From positions 6,321 through 24,766 of the forward strand of contig QAXH01005885.1 in the NCBI GenBank assembly GCA_004335635.1: a stretch of DNA of 18,446 nt. Direction: 5' to 3'. The notes beneath the pieces were generated by a model. It searched no databases, had not been told where the DNA came from, and saw only the letters and a program-made list of their open reading frames with translations. The position numbers were made by a program, and so were the translations under genes. The stretch comes from Chloromonas sp. AAM2 (taxonomy: Eukaryota > Chlorophyta > Chlorophyceae > Chlamydomonadales > Chlamydomonadaceae). Positions 1 through 8,832 of this stretch are shown here, piece by piece (position 1 is the stretch's first letter; every line of letters begins with the position of its first letter).

Positions 1-160
1 GCTGGAGCCGCTGCAGGTGGGCTGGACCCCTCCCCATGACGGCTATGGGTAGCCAGGGCCCTTAGCTGTTCAATGATGCCAGGTAGCCGCGCTGAGAGGT
101 CGGGAGCCAGCTTGGGCAGGCCGGCCAAGGCATCCATGCATGCGACATGGAGAGCCGCGT
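1..160 (-). CDS. possible partial exon of an unknown gene, cut by the window edge
   Basis: Read on the minus strand, this stretch stays open to the left edge of the window. It begins after a plausible acceptor (cgcacag, just right of 160). The peptide is rich in Ala and Leu, with runs such as HVACMDALAGLPKLAP and LPGIIEQLRALATHS, then a Gly/Ser/Pro/Ala-rich stretch. The spacing of small and hydrophobic residues resembles an alpha-helical, HEAT/ARM-like protein, but I do not recognise the family. The frame has a stop near 206, so an upstream exon would be needed; an open minus-strand segment at about 204-386 (containing KKPILIGQALDDPAEQPPL) could be that exon, though I see no good donor. Codons end mostly in G or C, as in the confident exons of this window. 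It could be chance. Confidence is low. Confidence 0.3.
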
Positions 161-537
161 CTGTGCGACATGACGATCTCGCATTTTGGGCAGCGAGAAC
201 CTCTTAGACACGTTGAAGATATTTACTATTGCATGTTGAACACTTGTGACATAGCGGCGGCTGCTCGGCTGGGTCGTCGAGGGCTTGCCCGATTAAGATC
301 GGCTTCTTGGTGAAGCTCAGTCCAGGTCTGGACTTTTTGCGCAGATACTCAGCGGTAAGCGGGCAAGCATGACAGCATGTAGCCATATGCGACTCAGGGC
401 TGAGCGATTGGCAGCCAGGGCGTCGTTAGGACCTACATCTCAAGAGAGGGTCAAAAACGGCCGACAAAATCGCATATTACAAGTCAAAAAATGAACCTCA
501 ACACAAACGGCCAAGCGGAGGCCACAGAGCTAGTAAA

Positions 538-554
538 GGTGCATCTGATGCACC
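538..554. repeat. small perfect inverted repeat
   Basis: GGTGCATC, one T, then GATGCACC gives perfect 8-bp arms around one base. It lies in non-coding DNA and no function is evident. Confidence 0.5.
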
Positions 555-896
555 AAAGATTGGGCAAAATGGGGCCCTGGGTGAGCAGATGACCTCTCCC
601 ATGGATTTCCCATACCCCTCGAGACAATGGTGTTACCCATGGGGTAAGTCTACATGTGGTGAGAATTCAATCTTGCGTCATTTGCGTGGATGTGTAGAAG
701 GGGCTCAGACGTTGCATTCCGTGTTCCTTACGCCTCTAGTGAGACGGTGGAGGCTGCCGAGGGCAGTGGCGGTTGAGCTGGCAGCTGTCCAGCGTGTGCA
801 GCTAATCCACTGAGAGCCAACTTTGTCATGCCTTGGACACACACTGTAGACGCGTAAAGCGAGGCAAGGACAGACTCTGATTACATATATCACGCG

Positions 897-938
897 AGGG
901 GAGGGATTCCAACCCGTCCAACCTAATTGTGAAGGGGA
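897..938 (+). repeat. dispersed repeat, copy 1
   Basis: This about 40-bp segment matches 3923-3966 with only a few differences; both contain the core CCAACCCGTCCAACCT followed by a TGTGAAGGGG-type end. One copy is intergenic and the other lies in a long intron of the J-thioredoxin gene, so it is a dispersed non-coding repeat. No target-site duplication or coding capacity is visible. Confidence 0.6.
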
Positions 939-1002
939 TTGCGACACACCAGGCCAGAACTCACGCTGGTCATGATAAGAACACAAGGCTTAGTGAATTC
1001 CC

Positions 1003-1036
1003 AGGAATTGTCCCAGAACTGGCAAACTTCTTTTTT
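1003..1036 (+). repeat. solo arm of the hairpin-forming dispersed repeat
   Basis: The sequence AATTGTCCCAGAACTGGCAA with a following T-rich end closely matches the right arm at 7930-7966 and the reverse complement of the left arm at 7807-7841. It appears alone here, as a single arm or fragment of the same element. Confidence 0.6.
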
Positions 1037-1963
1037 GTCGCAAATAATTTGTTGTGCAGCAATACTATCGCGAGAACTTCAATGACTGCACAGTCCAGCA
1101 AGCTGGCCACGCAGGTTTAGCACAGGGCAACAGAACCATTCAAGCATGGAAATGACGCGAAACAATCATGTTCTCATGGGTGGCGACCCTCACCTGTCAT
1201 GGTACTACTGCAAGCGATATAAACCTCCTCATGTCCAATCGATCAAACAAAGCTTTGACACTGGGGTGCGAAATGTGAAGGCTGCTACACCCGCTGAATC
1301 AGGATGAGCCTTCACGCACACTCGCTGCGCGAACTCCCTGCCCCGTGCGCTACACCGTGCGCTGGGATCACATGCTGCCTCTGCCACAAGATGCTGATAC
1401 AGGGTTCTGCCCCGGTCTTGTGATGCACGCTGTCATGCAACAGGACATTACAGCTATAGCGTGTAATGTTCACCACACGCGTGTTTGCAGGCTATCTGGA
1501 CCGGGGTCATTGTCTGGCAATACCGCTGATGATCGTCATCCTACGAGCATTGCCAGTGGCGCTCATTGGCAGCACATAGGCATGGAACGTGTGTGGCACC
1601 AGTCTCGAGATTAGTCACCACTCTCAGAAACGTGCGAGGTACTCGTGTTCGGCACATCCCACCATGTACTGCTCCCCGCCTAACCAACTCTGTCCCCTCC
1701 TGTCCAAATCAGGGCAGACAGTGACACGGAGCAGTGACAGCCGGTCCGTATCAGCCTCCGACCTGTGTTGTGTGTGCTCCCAAGGCACTGCCCTGAAGGC
1801 GTGATGATGGTTCACCGGCTGCAGAGGGCGCAGATGTGCTGTACATGCAACGGTACCATGCGCCCTTCATTTGACCAGCTGCGCTGACACCCTACACTTG
1901 CTCTACACTTGCAGCTTGTTCCTGCACAACACAGAGACCAGATGGGTGCTCAGTCGCAACGAG

Positions 1964-2636
1964 TCACAAACATGCTGATGCAAGTGAAAGCTGCTTCCTG
2001 TGCTGCAACGGTGAGCCACGTCTGGCGCGTGGTTGGAATCCTGTCTCTTGCCGAGAGCGAGGTTTGCAGCGGCTTCGAGGAGACCATGGCTGAAGTGCAC
2101 GACTCACCTGCTCCATCATGATCTGCATGATTGCACGGTGTGTGCGGCGTTCAAGTTTGTCCAGCTTGGGCTGCACATCTCGCTTCAGATCCCAATTCGC
2201 CTTCTTTGGTGCGACATTCACTAGCAAATCCTGTGCAGCCAAGCAGCAGGCAGGGTCTTAAAAGGCCACAGGCTTGCATGGGCATTCGTAATGAGGCAGT
2301 GAGCAGTCACTGTAAGCGTATCTCACCTCTTGCGCTGCATCCTCTGGCTTCTTGGCCACTACCGGCTCCTCCAACTTGGGAGGCTGTGCAGGGGCGACCT
2401 GAGCGGAGTGGGCGCTGAATGTAACACTAAGGGACGAGCAGCAAGACTACTGTCAGCAATGGTTACATGTTCCGTGAACTGACCTGCTGATGTACTACAT
2501 GCTTTTGATCCTGCACCAGATAGTTTCTAAATTTCAATACTGGTTGCTCGGGAGCTGCTTCAGGCGCGGCCAGCTCCTCCTGTGCAGCTGCTCGCAGCGC
2601 CCGCAAGCGAGCCTTGCGTTCGGCAGCATCATCCAT
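1964..2636 (-). CDS. CCDC12: CCDC12/Cwf18-type pre-mRNA splicing factor
   Basis: This is a small protein of the spliceosome (CCDC12 in animals, Cwf18 in fission yeast), expected in the nucleus with the activated spliceosome. Exons on the minus strand are 2636-2484, 2398-2327 and 2230-2108, all joined in phase 0 at GT-AG boundaries, plus a less certain last exon. The start is the ATG at 2636, giving MDDAAERKARLRALRAAAQE, then the conserved VLKFRNY. Exon 3 carries the family signature NVAPKKANWDLKRDV followed by KLDKLERRTHRAI, residues about 80-108. The last exon could start at 2002 or 2089; both acceptors are in phase and reach the same TGA at 1964-1966, as does read-through. The 2002 model gives about 128 aa and ends KQLSLASACL. 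The gene is head-to-head with the J-thioredoxin gene. Family assignment is firm; the C-terminus is not. Confidence 0.88.
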
Positions 2637-2879
2637 CGCGTTTCTTGTGCTTTGCAAATTCTACGGAGCCCGAAGCCCCTACATGAACGCCGGCAGGTGG
2701 TTGACATGGCCACGTGCTGACTCGGAACATCCCAGACCTCCATTTGCGCCCGAACATGCAGCACTCCAGATTGATTGCAGGGCCAAGCAGGTCGTGCAAT
2801 TTACAGTAACATAATGTCAGCCACAGCAGTATCAGAGGTTATAAGAGGGCTGGAAGTAAGATGGGGGTTGACACGATCA
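2637..2879. promoter_or_regulatory. shared intergenic region between two divergent genes
   Basis: Only about 243 bp separate the ATG of the CCDC12-like gene (minus) from the chosen ATG of the J-thioredoxin gene (plus), so the promoters and 5' leaders of both must sit here. No clear TATA box is visible. An alternative in-frame ATG for the plus gene at 2814 would shorten the region further. Confidence 0.6.
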
Positions 2880-5800
2880 ATGCTGACCCTGCTGCTTCTG
2901 TACCATGTGGTGCATGCGCAGCGGCGTCCAGGAGAGAAAGATCACTACGCAGTCCTGGGTTAGTGCAGGACACAGTGTCCACCTACGTTGATCCCAGGAA
3001 ACTTGGACTAGCGCATGCGTATGCGTGAATATGATGTGGCAGCCCAATGAACACGGTCACAACTGGGAAGCGGTGCGCCCTGCCCTTGCAGGTGTGGACC
3101 GTCAGGTGCTGGGGCGGGCAGAAGCCAGGCAATTGCTGGGTTGGCACCGTACCCCTGATGCATGTGCAGCTCCCGTAATTTGGCGAGGGGCCAGTCACTC
3201 AGTGCAGCCACAGATCATGCGCTGGCGAGCCCGCATGCGTGCTGCAGGCCGACATTGCTTGGTGTTGATCTGATGAGGTGAGTTTATTATGTGTGCTCAC
3301 AGGCGTCTGAAGAAGACATCAAGCGTGCGTACCGGAAGCTGGCCTTGAAATGGCATCCTGACAGAGCTCCGCCCCAAACGAAGAAGAAGGTGGGCCCGGG
3401 ACTGCCTGTACATGGCCTTGAAGCATGCGCACATGGGAGGACAACATGCATCTCTGGGCATGTCCTGGCCACACATGGGGGTGGTTGTCAGGTGGCGGCG
3501 TCATGACGCACGCATCAAAGTATAAACGAGGCGTGCGCGTGCTGTCTGTGCAGGCTGAACAGAAATTCATGGATATCGCAGCAGGTAAGCTGCAGAAAGT
3601 CTGTGTAACTGCTCGAATACGTTGTGCTACCGAACAGCTGTTCCGCGATTAACAGGCCTGTGCTGGGACCTGAAAGCCTGTTGTGCTTTGTGCACCTTTG
3701 CTGTGCTTGGCTCATGCAGCTTATGACGTACTATCGGATCTTGACAGACGGAAAGCTTATGATCAGGTGGGCATAAGGCGCAGCACCCAAAGTAAAGAGT
3801 CAATAGGATAAATATGTTACAATTCTAGTTGTTTAAAATACCGTTATGACTTAATACTTACTAGCATTGATCTGTGCTGCTATTAGCTTAGTGTACTATC
3901 TACGGGTTCAGGCCACCTCACAAGAGGGAGGGATGCCAACCCGTCCAACCTATATGTGAAGGGGGTAATGGTGGTGGCCAACCCCTCAAGGTGCTATCCT
4001 GTCCGCATACCTTGTTAGACCCCAAACGGGGCCTGAAAATGTGCATATCGTTCAATGTTCATTGTCTTTAAAGTGTAATGCCTCAACACATCCGTCTGAT
4101 TGCATCCACAAAATGGCTTCTCTGGCCCAGTTTTGAACATGCTGTCTGTGACAGGAAAGCTGGCTTCTCTGCCCCAGTTTTGAACATGCTATCTGTGACA
4201 GGGAAACTGGCTACCAGTGCTCGTGTTCAAATATCCTGTCTGCAATTGTGCTCACATTCACAGAGTTGGGCATGGCTAAGGCGGACGGGCGCATGATGAC
4301 ACAACACGCATGCGTCAGCACACAGTCCTTAAATGTGGCTCTGGGCCACGTGTCTATCTTACGGTTGCGCAGTTTCTGAAGTCATCTCACTGTCGTTGAA
4401 CATTGATTGATAATGATATCCCTGGTCTGCAGTTCCTTAAGTATGTGAGCAGGCATATGTCGGGGTCTTGCCGGACGCAGACAAGGCAGGGGAGCACAGC
4501 CGGCAACGTGCGGCTTGCAGAGAGCTTGCAGTGGTGGGGCGGGTGGGCGCACAAAACCATGGCAAGGAAACTCTTGCCTGGGGTCCATTTACGCGCTTCA
4601 CCCCTGCATGTGCGTTTTGGCAAGTCTTGTACACAAACTATGATGGTTTTCCAACAGAGCAGCTTGGCTTTGTCCACAAGTTGTTCAACTTGTGGTGTTC
4701 TTTTCACGTCTTCTGGCTTGCAACCGCTGTCCTGACGGGCGCAGTGGGGTGACGAGGGCGCGGCGGGAGGACATTCAGGCGGTGGGCCTGCGGGGGCTGG
4801 CGGTGCGGGCGGGGGCGGCGGGTTTGCACAGTTCCAGGGCGATCCATTCGAGATGTTCCGCTCCTTCTTTGGTGAGGGCGGCTTCAGTCAGTCCTTCAGC
4901 GCAGGCATGGGGGGCGCCGGGCCGCAGCGCACGCGCCAGCAGCGACGCCCGGGCAGGCAGCAGCGGCAGACAGGCAGTCTGTACAGCGGGGACACAGTGA
5001 TCGAGCTGACGTCAAAGAATTGGCCCAAGAACGATCTGTGGGCGTGGTTGATTGAGGTACGTGCTTGGCATGCTTGACACGCCCCAGAGCAATGCCATCC
5101 TCCTGTGCACACTGCTGCCGACTCCCTGCTCCCCCTGCACGCCTGCAGTTCTACGCCCCTTGGTGCGGGCACTGCCAGCAGCACGCACCCGCAATCAAGT
5201 CACTGGCATTCAGCCTCAAAGGAGTTGTCAAGGTGTGCGCGCAGCACTGCAGCCCATGCACAGCAACAAACCCAGCAACAGACATGTGCTGCATCCGGCC
5301 TGCACCACGGAGGCAAGGGCCGCCATGCAATACATTCGCTCAATTCATACACACCGGTTGGTCTGACTGCTGTTGAGGTCATCTAGCTGCAGTCCCTGGC
5401 AGTGCGGCCTGGCAAGCCTTGTCCTAGGCAGGGCCGTCTCACGCCGTCACCGCACACCTATAGAGGACGCCGGGTCAGCGGCCAACCCACTGTTACCCAT
5501 ATGCAGGTTGCCGTGGTGAATTGCGACCAGGAGGCCTCACTGTGCAGCGCACATGGCGTGCGCAGCTACCCCACCCTCAAGGCCGTGCTGCCGGGCTCTG
5601 CGGGATTCGCACCCCTGACAGACTATGACGGAGGCATGGCAGCATCAGAGATCAAGGACTGGATCCTGTCGCGCCTGCGGAGCCAGGTGGTGCGAGTGCG
5701 GGACATGCAAGGCCTGTCCAAGCTGCTGGGCGCCTGCGACCCCGGCAGCAGGGGCCAGAGGAAGAAGGGCACGGCCAGCAGCGGCCTGTGTCTGCTGCTG

Positions 5801-6544
5801 GTGACGGACAAGACGGCCACCAGCAGCCTGTACAAGGCTCTGTCTAACGTGTTCTTTGGCAAAGTGAGTCATGGTGTGAACACCCATCAGCCCTGCACAC
5901 CTGGTGGAGACGGACGCTGCACTTGCACCGGCAAATCAGGTTCAATGACATTGCCTGTCGCTGTTGGCAGCCGGTGGTGTGCCTGCAGTGCGAGTCCTGC
6001 ATGCCATGTCCATACTAACATGTGGTCTGCACAGGTTGCGTTTGGCGAGGTGCTGGTCGATGCAAACGCGGCTGTCGTGCGCGCCCTGCACCCCCTGCCT
6101 GACGCACGGCCTGCACTGCTGCTGGTGTGCAACGGAGACCTCAAGCAGAAGCAGGTGTACCAGGTGAGGCCACCACAGGCCGCAGGTGCAGAGGGCAACG
6201 CAGCCTGCACCCAAGTTCTGCAGCAGGTCACTGAAGATGAGCTTGTCAGCTGGAACCCTGCACGACATGACGTTGTGTAACGCAACACTTAGCTCTGAAA
6301 ATTGTCCGCAATTAGGTTCAAACAGTACCAGCTGCCTACTGCTGCATCATGGTCTCAGGGGCAGATGAAGAGCGAGGCGCTCCAGACCCTCCTGCAGCAG
6401 TACGACGAGGGCGGCAGGAAGTGTGCTGCGTCCGTCCCGCTCACGCCCGACACGGACCTGGGCAGGCTCAGTGGGGCAGCACTTAAGCAGCTGTGCAAGG
6501 ACCGCGGCATAACTTGCAAGGTGCGAACACAACAATGCACCTGA
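2880..6544 (+). CDS. J-domain and thioredoxin-domain protein (ERdj5/DNAJC10-like architecture)
   Basis: This is a probable ER-lumen co-chaperone and thiol oxidoreductase. Exons: 2880-2958, 3092-3105 (micro-exon), 3303-3389, 3554-3584, 3720-3766, 4745-5056, 5149-5232, 5507-5863, 6035-6163 and 6359 onward; phases agree at every junction. The start at 2880 gives a short hydrophobic leader ([13 protein letters not shown]) fitting a signal peptide; an in-frame ATG at 2814 would add 22 residues. The J domain spans about residues 20-86 with HPD at 49-51. A Gly-rich linker (about 88-113) with the [11 protein letters not shown] element follows. The thioredoxin domain starts near 168 and has FYAPWCGHC with Cys196 and Cys199, then VNCDQ and the cis-proline motif YPTL. 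A second thioredoxin-like segment may cover about 255-395. Residues about 414-434 ([18 protein letters not shown]) resemble a SAP-like end. Reading on to the TGA at 6542-6544 gives 441 aa; the true 3' end is uncertain. Confidence 0.9.
3092..3105 (+). CDS. 14-nt micro-exon inside the J domain
   Basis: Exon 1 ends with one base of a Gly codon (donor GTTAGT at 2959). The 14 nt GTGTGGACCGTCAG, flanked by cttgcag and a gtgctg donor, complete that codon and add Val-Asp-Arg-Gln. Exon 3 then resumes in phase 0 with [13 protein letters not shown]. The joined peptide [19 protein letters not shown] is exactly the length and sequence expected at the first turn of a J domain, whereas joining exon 1 directly to exon 3 breaks the frame. 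Confidence 0.8.
3923..3966 (+). repeat. dispersed repeat, copy 2
   Basis: It matches 897-938 in the same orientation, sharing CCAACCCGTCCAACCT and a TGTGAAGGGG tail. It lies inside the long intron 5. Confidence 0.6.
4114..4212 (+). repeat. 47-bp tandem duplication in intron 5
   Basis: Two adjacent units start at 4114 and 4161, each beginning TGGCTTCTCT and containing CCCAGTTTTGAACATGCT and CTGTGACAGG. They differ at only a few bases, and a third partial unit (TGGCT) begins at 4208. The high identity suggests a recent duplication. Confidence 0.85.
5864..6034 (+). other. intron 8, frame-neutral and stop-free
   Basis: The intron is 171 nt (57 codons) with a GTGAGT donor and a ctgcacag acceptor, and it has no stop codon in the frame of the flanking exons. 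Its translation is Cys/His/Thr-rich and does not resemble a thioredoxin fold, so splicing is the likely default. Confidence 0.7.
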
Positions 6545-6587
6545 TGTTACCGCACGGTGTTTGCTACCGCCTGCAAAACCACAATGC

Positions 6588-6592
6588 TGTAA
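6588..6592 (+). terminator. candidate algal polyadenylation signal TGTAA
   Basis: TGTAA is the usual chlorophyte poly(A) motif. This copy lies 44 bases after the nearest in-frame stop (6542-6544) of the J-thioredoxin gene; others occur at 6815-6819 and 6841-6845. Which is used depends on the unresolved 3' end. Confidence 0.35.
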
Positions 6593-7040
6593 ACAATACA
6601 GTAACAACTGTGAGGTGGCGCGCCATTCAGGTGCGTGGTGCCTGTTTTCCTTCGTTTTTTCCTTGCCTTCCTGGGATTAGTGGTTGATATGCATGGCCTT
6701 TCCTGCTGCACTCCCTGTCACTGGTTCGCTCTCCCCTGGCGGCTGGGACGGAGGGCCATCACCCGATTCTCTGCTGTGAGATGATATACATTCCGTTAAC
6801 ATTTGTCTATGCTGTGTAAGGAGAGTAAGGAAGAACGACGTGTAACGTGTGGTGTCACTCAAACGTGCAGATCAACTTGAGCTGCAGTGGTTTGTTGGTG
6901 GATGATTGGCTGGAAATACTCTGGATTTTGCACGTGCTGTCAGTTGCGCCACGGAACTACATGAAAGCCTTTGTTTGAAGGGCCAAGACCCTGAACTTAA
7001 CCCGGCTGAGCTTTTAGAAAGAGCGGGTGGCCTCACCCGT

Positions 7041-7164
7041 TCAATCGTGCGCTTGTCCCCGGGTAGGAGCAGCCTCCTCTGCACCTCTGCCTCTGCGGTA
7101 GGCCTCCACCCGGGCCTCAGGCACGTTGGGCCAGGCCTCAGGCAGGTCGGCATCCTCAGCGTAC
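7041..7164 (-). CDS. candidate terminal exon, unknown protein
   Basis: After a possible acceptor (acacacag, at 7165-7167) the minus strand stays open to a TGA at 7041-7043. The peptide has EDADLPEAWPNVPEARVEAY followed by an Arg/Gly/Glu/Ala-rich end, and nearly all codons end in G or C, as in the confident exons of this window. Against it, another minus frame and a plus frame are also open across this segment, and no upstream exon is identified. No family is recognised. Confidence 0.28.
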
Positions 7165-7806
7165 CTGTGTGTCTTTAAGACTGACCCAGGATGTGATGTG
7201 TGCTCATTACACGAGTCTAGTGAACAGTATCAAGTACACGCGGTCAAGACCAGTTCCCCAGGGTGTCTGTCAGGCCAGGGGCAAATCGTACAGACATGAT
7301 CACGACACAGCCTGTGTGTCTCCGTACATGGTGTACGTACTTGTGGTTCATTGGTATCGATTTGCGAGCTCCATGCACAAAACCCTACAAGTCTCTAGGA
7401 AACGGATGTATTTTCTCATCTTCCAATCTCCTCCTGGATCGGGACTGTGAACAAATAGCGTTGCAGAGTAACAATCGATAGTTGCCGTTCTTATCGGGCG
7501 TACATAGCTGTCGTCCGGACCGGTGCGTCTCGCAGGGGTGCCAAGGCTTACAAACAGGGCAGGTTTTGGCAGTGCTGAGACCAGCACTTTCAGGCCTCGC
7601 CTATCAAATGCTGGTGACAGGCAAGACTGACAATGCTGTTAGCATCCGACCTTTGAGCAGCTTGCTGGCCCTTTATTCGCACTGGGATGCCTGAGAGCAG
7701 GCCAGGCCTGTAGACTGTGTGGCATCAGGTGGGTCCGAGCGGCGTGGATTGCTCTGAATGCCATGGACAGGGAGGGGCAGTCCTTTCACCCACACAACGG
7801 GAGAGC

Positions 7807-7966
7807 AAAAAAAGAAGTTTGCCAATTCTGGCACAATTCTTTAGTTATGCTCCTTGCCGCTCTTGTGTATGTAGGTGCGAGTAGGTGCTGCGTCACCACA
7901 CATCATCAGTCGTTCCAATATCATCCCCCAAGAATTGTCCCAAAACTGGCATACATTTTTTATTTG
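7807..7966. repeat. foldback inverted repeat, MITE-like
   Basis: Left arm 7807-7841 and right arm about 7930-7966 are imperfect inverted copies, sharing TGCCA, a variable four bases, then TGGSACAATTCTT, with an A/T-rich outer end. The loop is about 88 bp. A third copy of the arm lies at 1003-1036. Length, hairpin form and lack of coding sequence fit a miniature inverted-repeat element or its remnant. No clear target-site duplication was found. Confidence 0.55.
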
Positions 7967-8096
7967 ATTACTTATTTTCCGCTTCCCGTACGTTCCTGGT
8001 ACCAGAACTGGTAGGATACAATTGCCAACATTGTACAGGCGTGTGCAGTTGGCTTTGGCGAAATAGTTTGGCAAGGCCTGGCCTTGCACGCAACGT

Positions 8097-8832
8097 TCAC
8101 ATGGCTTGCGTTCCATTTCTAAGATCAACAGGTCGTTGATTGCTCTGCAATTTGCGCACAGGGTTGCACAGAGAAGCTGCAGTATCAAGAGCGTCTGAGG
8201 GAGTGGCTTGCTGGGCCCAGGCACACGGAGTTGTGAGAGCACAGTACCGCACAAACCAAAGCCAGTAAGCACGGGTGTTTTTGGAGTCAGCTACCACCAG
8301 CACGTCTCAACCAATGCAGCGGAGGTTGGCCATCCCTGACACGGTCATTCCACAGAGCGCCTTTCAACACAAGCACCATAAGATGTTCATGAACACACAT
8401 TGAACTCACTGCATTGTTACAGTCTTGGTGGCGCTGGAAGCCTGGTTGGGAGGTCTGCGTCGATTTATATTCCTTGGCGGCCAACATGGCCTGTGCTCTT
8501 GCTGCCAGTTGTTGCTGCTGGCCTGTGACTGCCTGCGACCGCCATGAAGCAAAATCATCCGCACGCTGGGTGCGCACAGCCGCACTCTGCGTGCTGTTGG
8601 GCCCAAGCACATTGCTGCCTGAGCTGTGGGCTCACTTGACGACATTGTGCGCTGCTCTAACTGCGTACGCATGTGCTTGACGGGACTGCCCCCTGGTGAC
8701 AGCCCCTTGGTAACTTGACTGAGTGCCTGCTGGCTGTAGTGCTTTATGTCCGCTGCTTTCGTCACACAAATAAACAGCAGCACCCACAGTAGAAACAAGC
8801 AGGATGAGACTGTATTCTTTGATTTTCACAAT
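8097..8832 (-). CDS. candidate small membrane protein, unknown family
   Basis: A spliced minus-strand model is possible with exons 8832-8715, 8618-8410 and 8210-8097, whose phases agree. The first exon begins after ctggacag and encodes KEYSLILLVSTVGAAVYLC, one likely transmembrane or signal-anchor helix. The second encodes a polar, Gln/Ala-rich stretch (ADDFASWRSQAV, then QQQQLAARAQAMLAAKEY) that looks helical, and ends at a good GTGAGT donor. The third ends at a TGA at 8097-8099. About 146 residues are covered, but no ATG is found, so a first exon is missing. The donor of the first intron (GTTACC) is weak. No homologue is recognised; it may be real but misassembled here. Confidence 0.33.

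Larger units (their letters stand above)
161..1960. other. mostly non-coding stretch with dispersed repeat copies
   Basis: No open frame here has convincing codon use or a recognisable motif; the open frames of 60-90 codons on both strands look like chance. The stretch contains one copy of a dispersed repeat (897-938), one arm of the repeat that forms a hairpin near 7.8 kb (1003-1036), and a small inverted repeat of 8-bp arms around one base (538-554). The right part probably includes the 3' untranslated region of the CCDC12-like gene, which runs on the minus strand. Confidence 0.5.
3767..4744 (+). other. long intron 5 of the J-thioredoxin gene (978 bp)
   Basis: This intron is several times longer than the other introns of the gene (about 90-275 bp). 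It has a GTGGGC donor and a gggcgcag acceptor. It holds dispersed repeat copy 2 (3923-3966) and a 47-bp tandem duplication (4114-4207). No coding sequence of its own is convincing. Confidence 0.7.
6545..8096. other. stretch with one candidate minus-strand exon and a foldback repeat, otherwise nothing recognised
   Basis: The left part is likely the 3' untranslated region of the J-thioredoxin gene. Open frames of 70-93 codons on both strands have no conserved motifs. The best coding candidate is the minus-strand segment 7041-7164, and the main structural feature is the inverted repeat at 7807-7966, both listed separately. Confidence 0.5.

Noticed and set aside
5402..6280. 292-codon open frame as a single unspliced gene
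   Set aside because: It runs through exon 8, an intron and exon 9 of the J-thioredoxin gene. Its first third and the 5864-6034 part lack thioredoxin-like sequence, while splice sites bound the conserved parts.
5887..6288. 133-codon minus-strand frame
   Set aside because: Antisense shadow of exon 9 and flanking introns of the J-thioredoxin gene, rich in Cys, Thr and Ala as expected for such a shadow.
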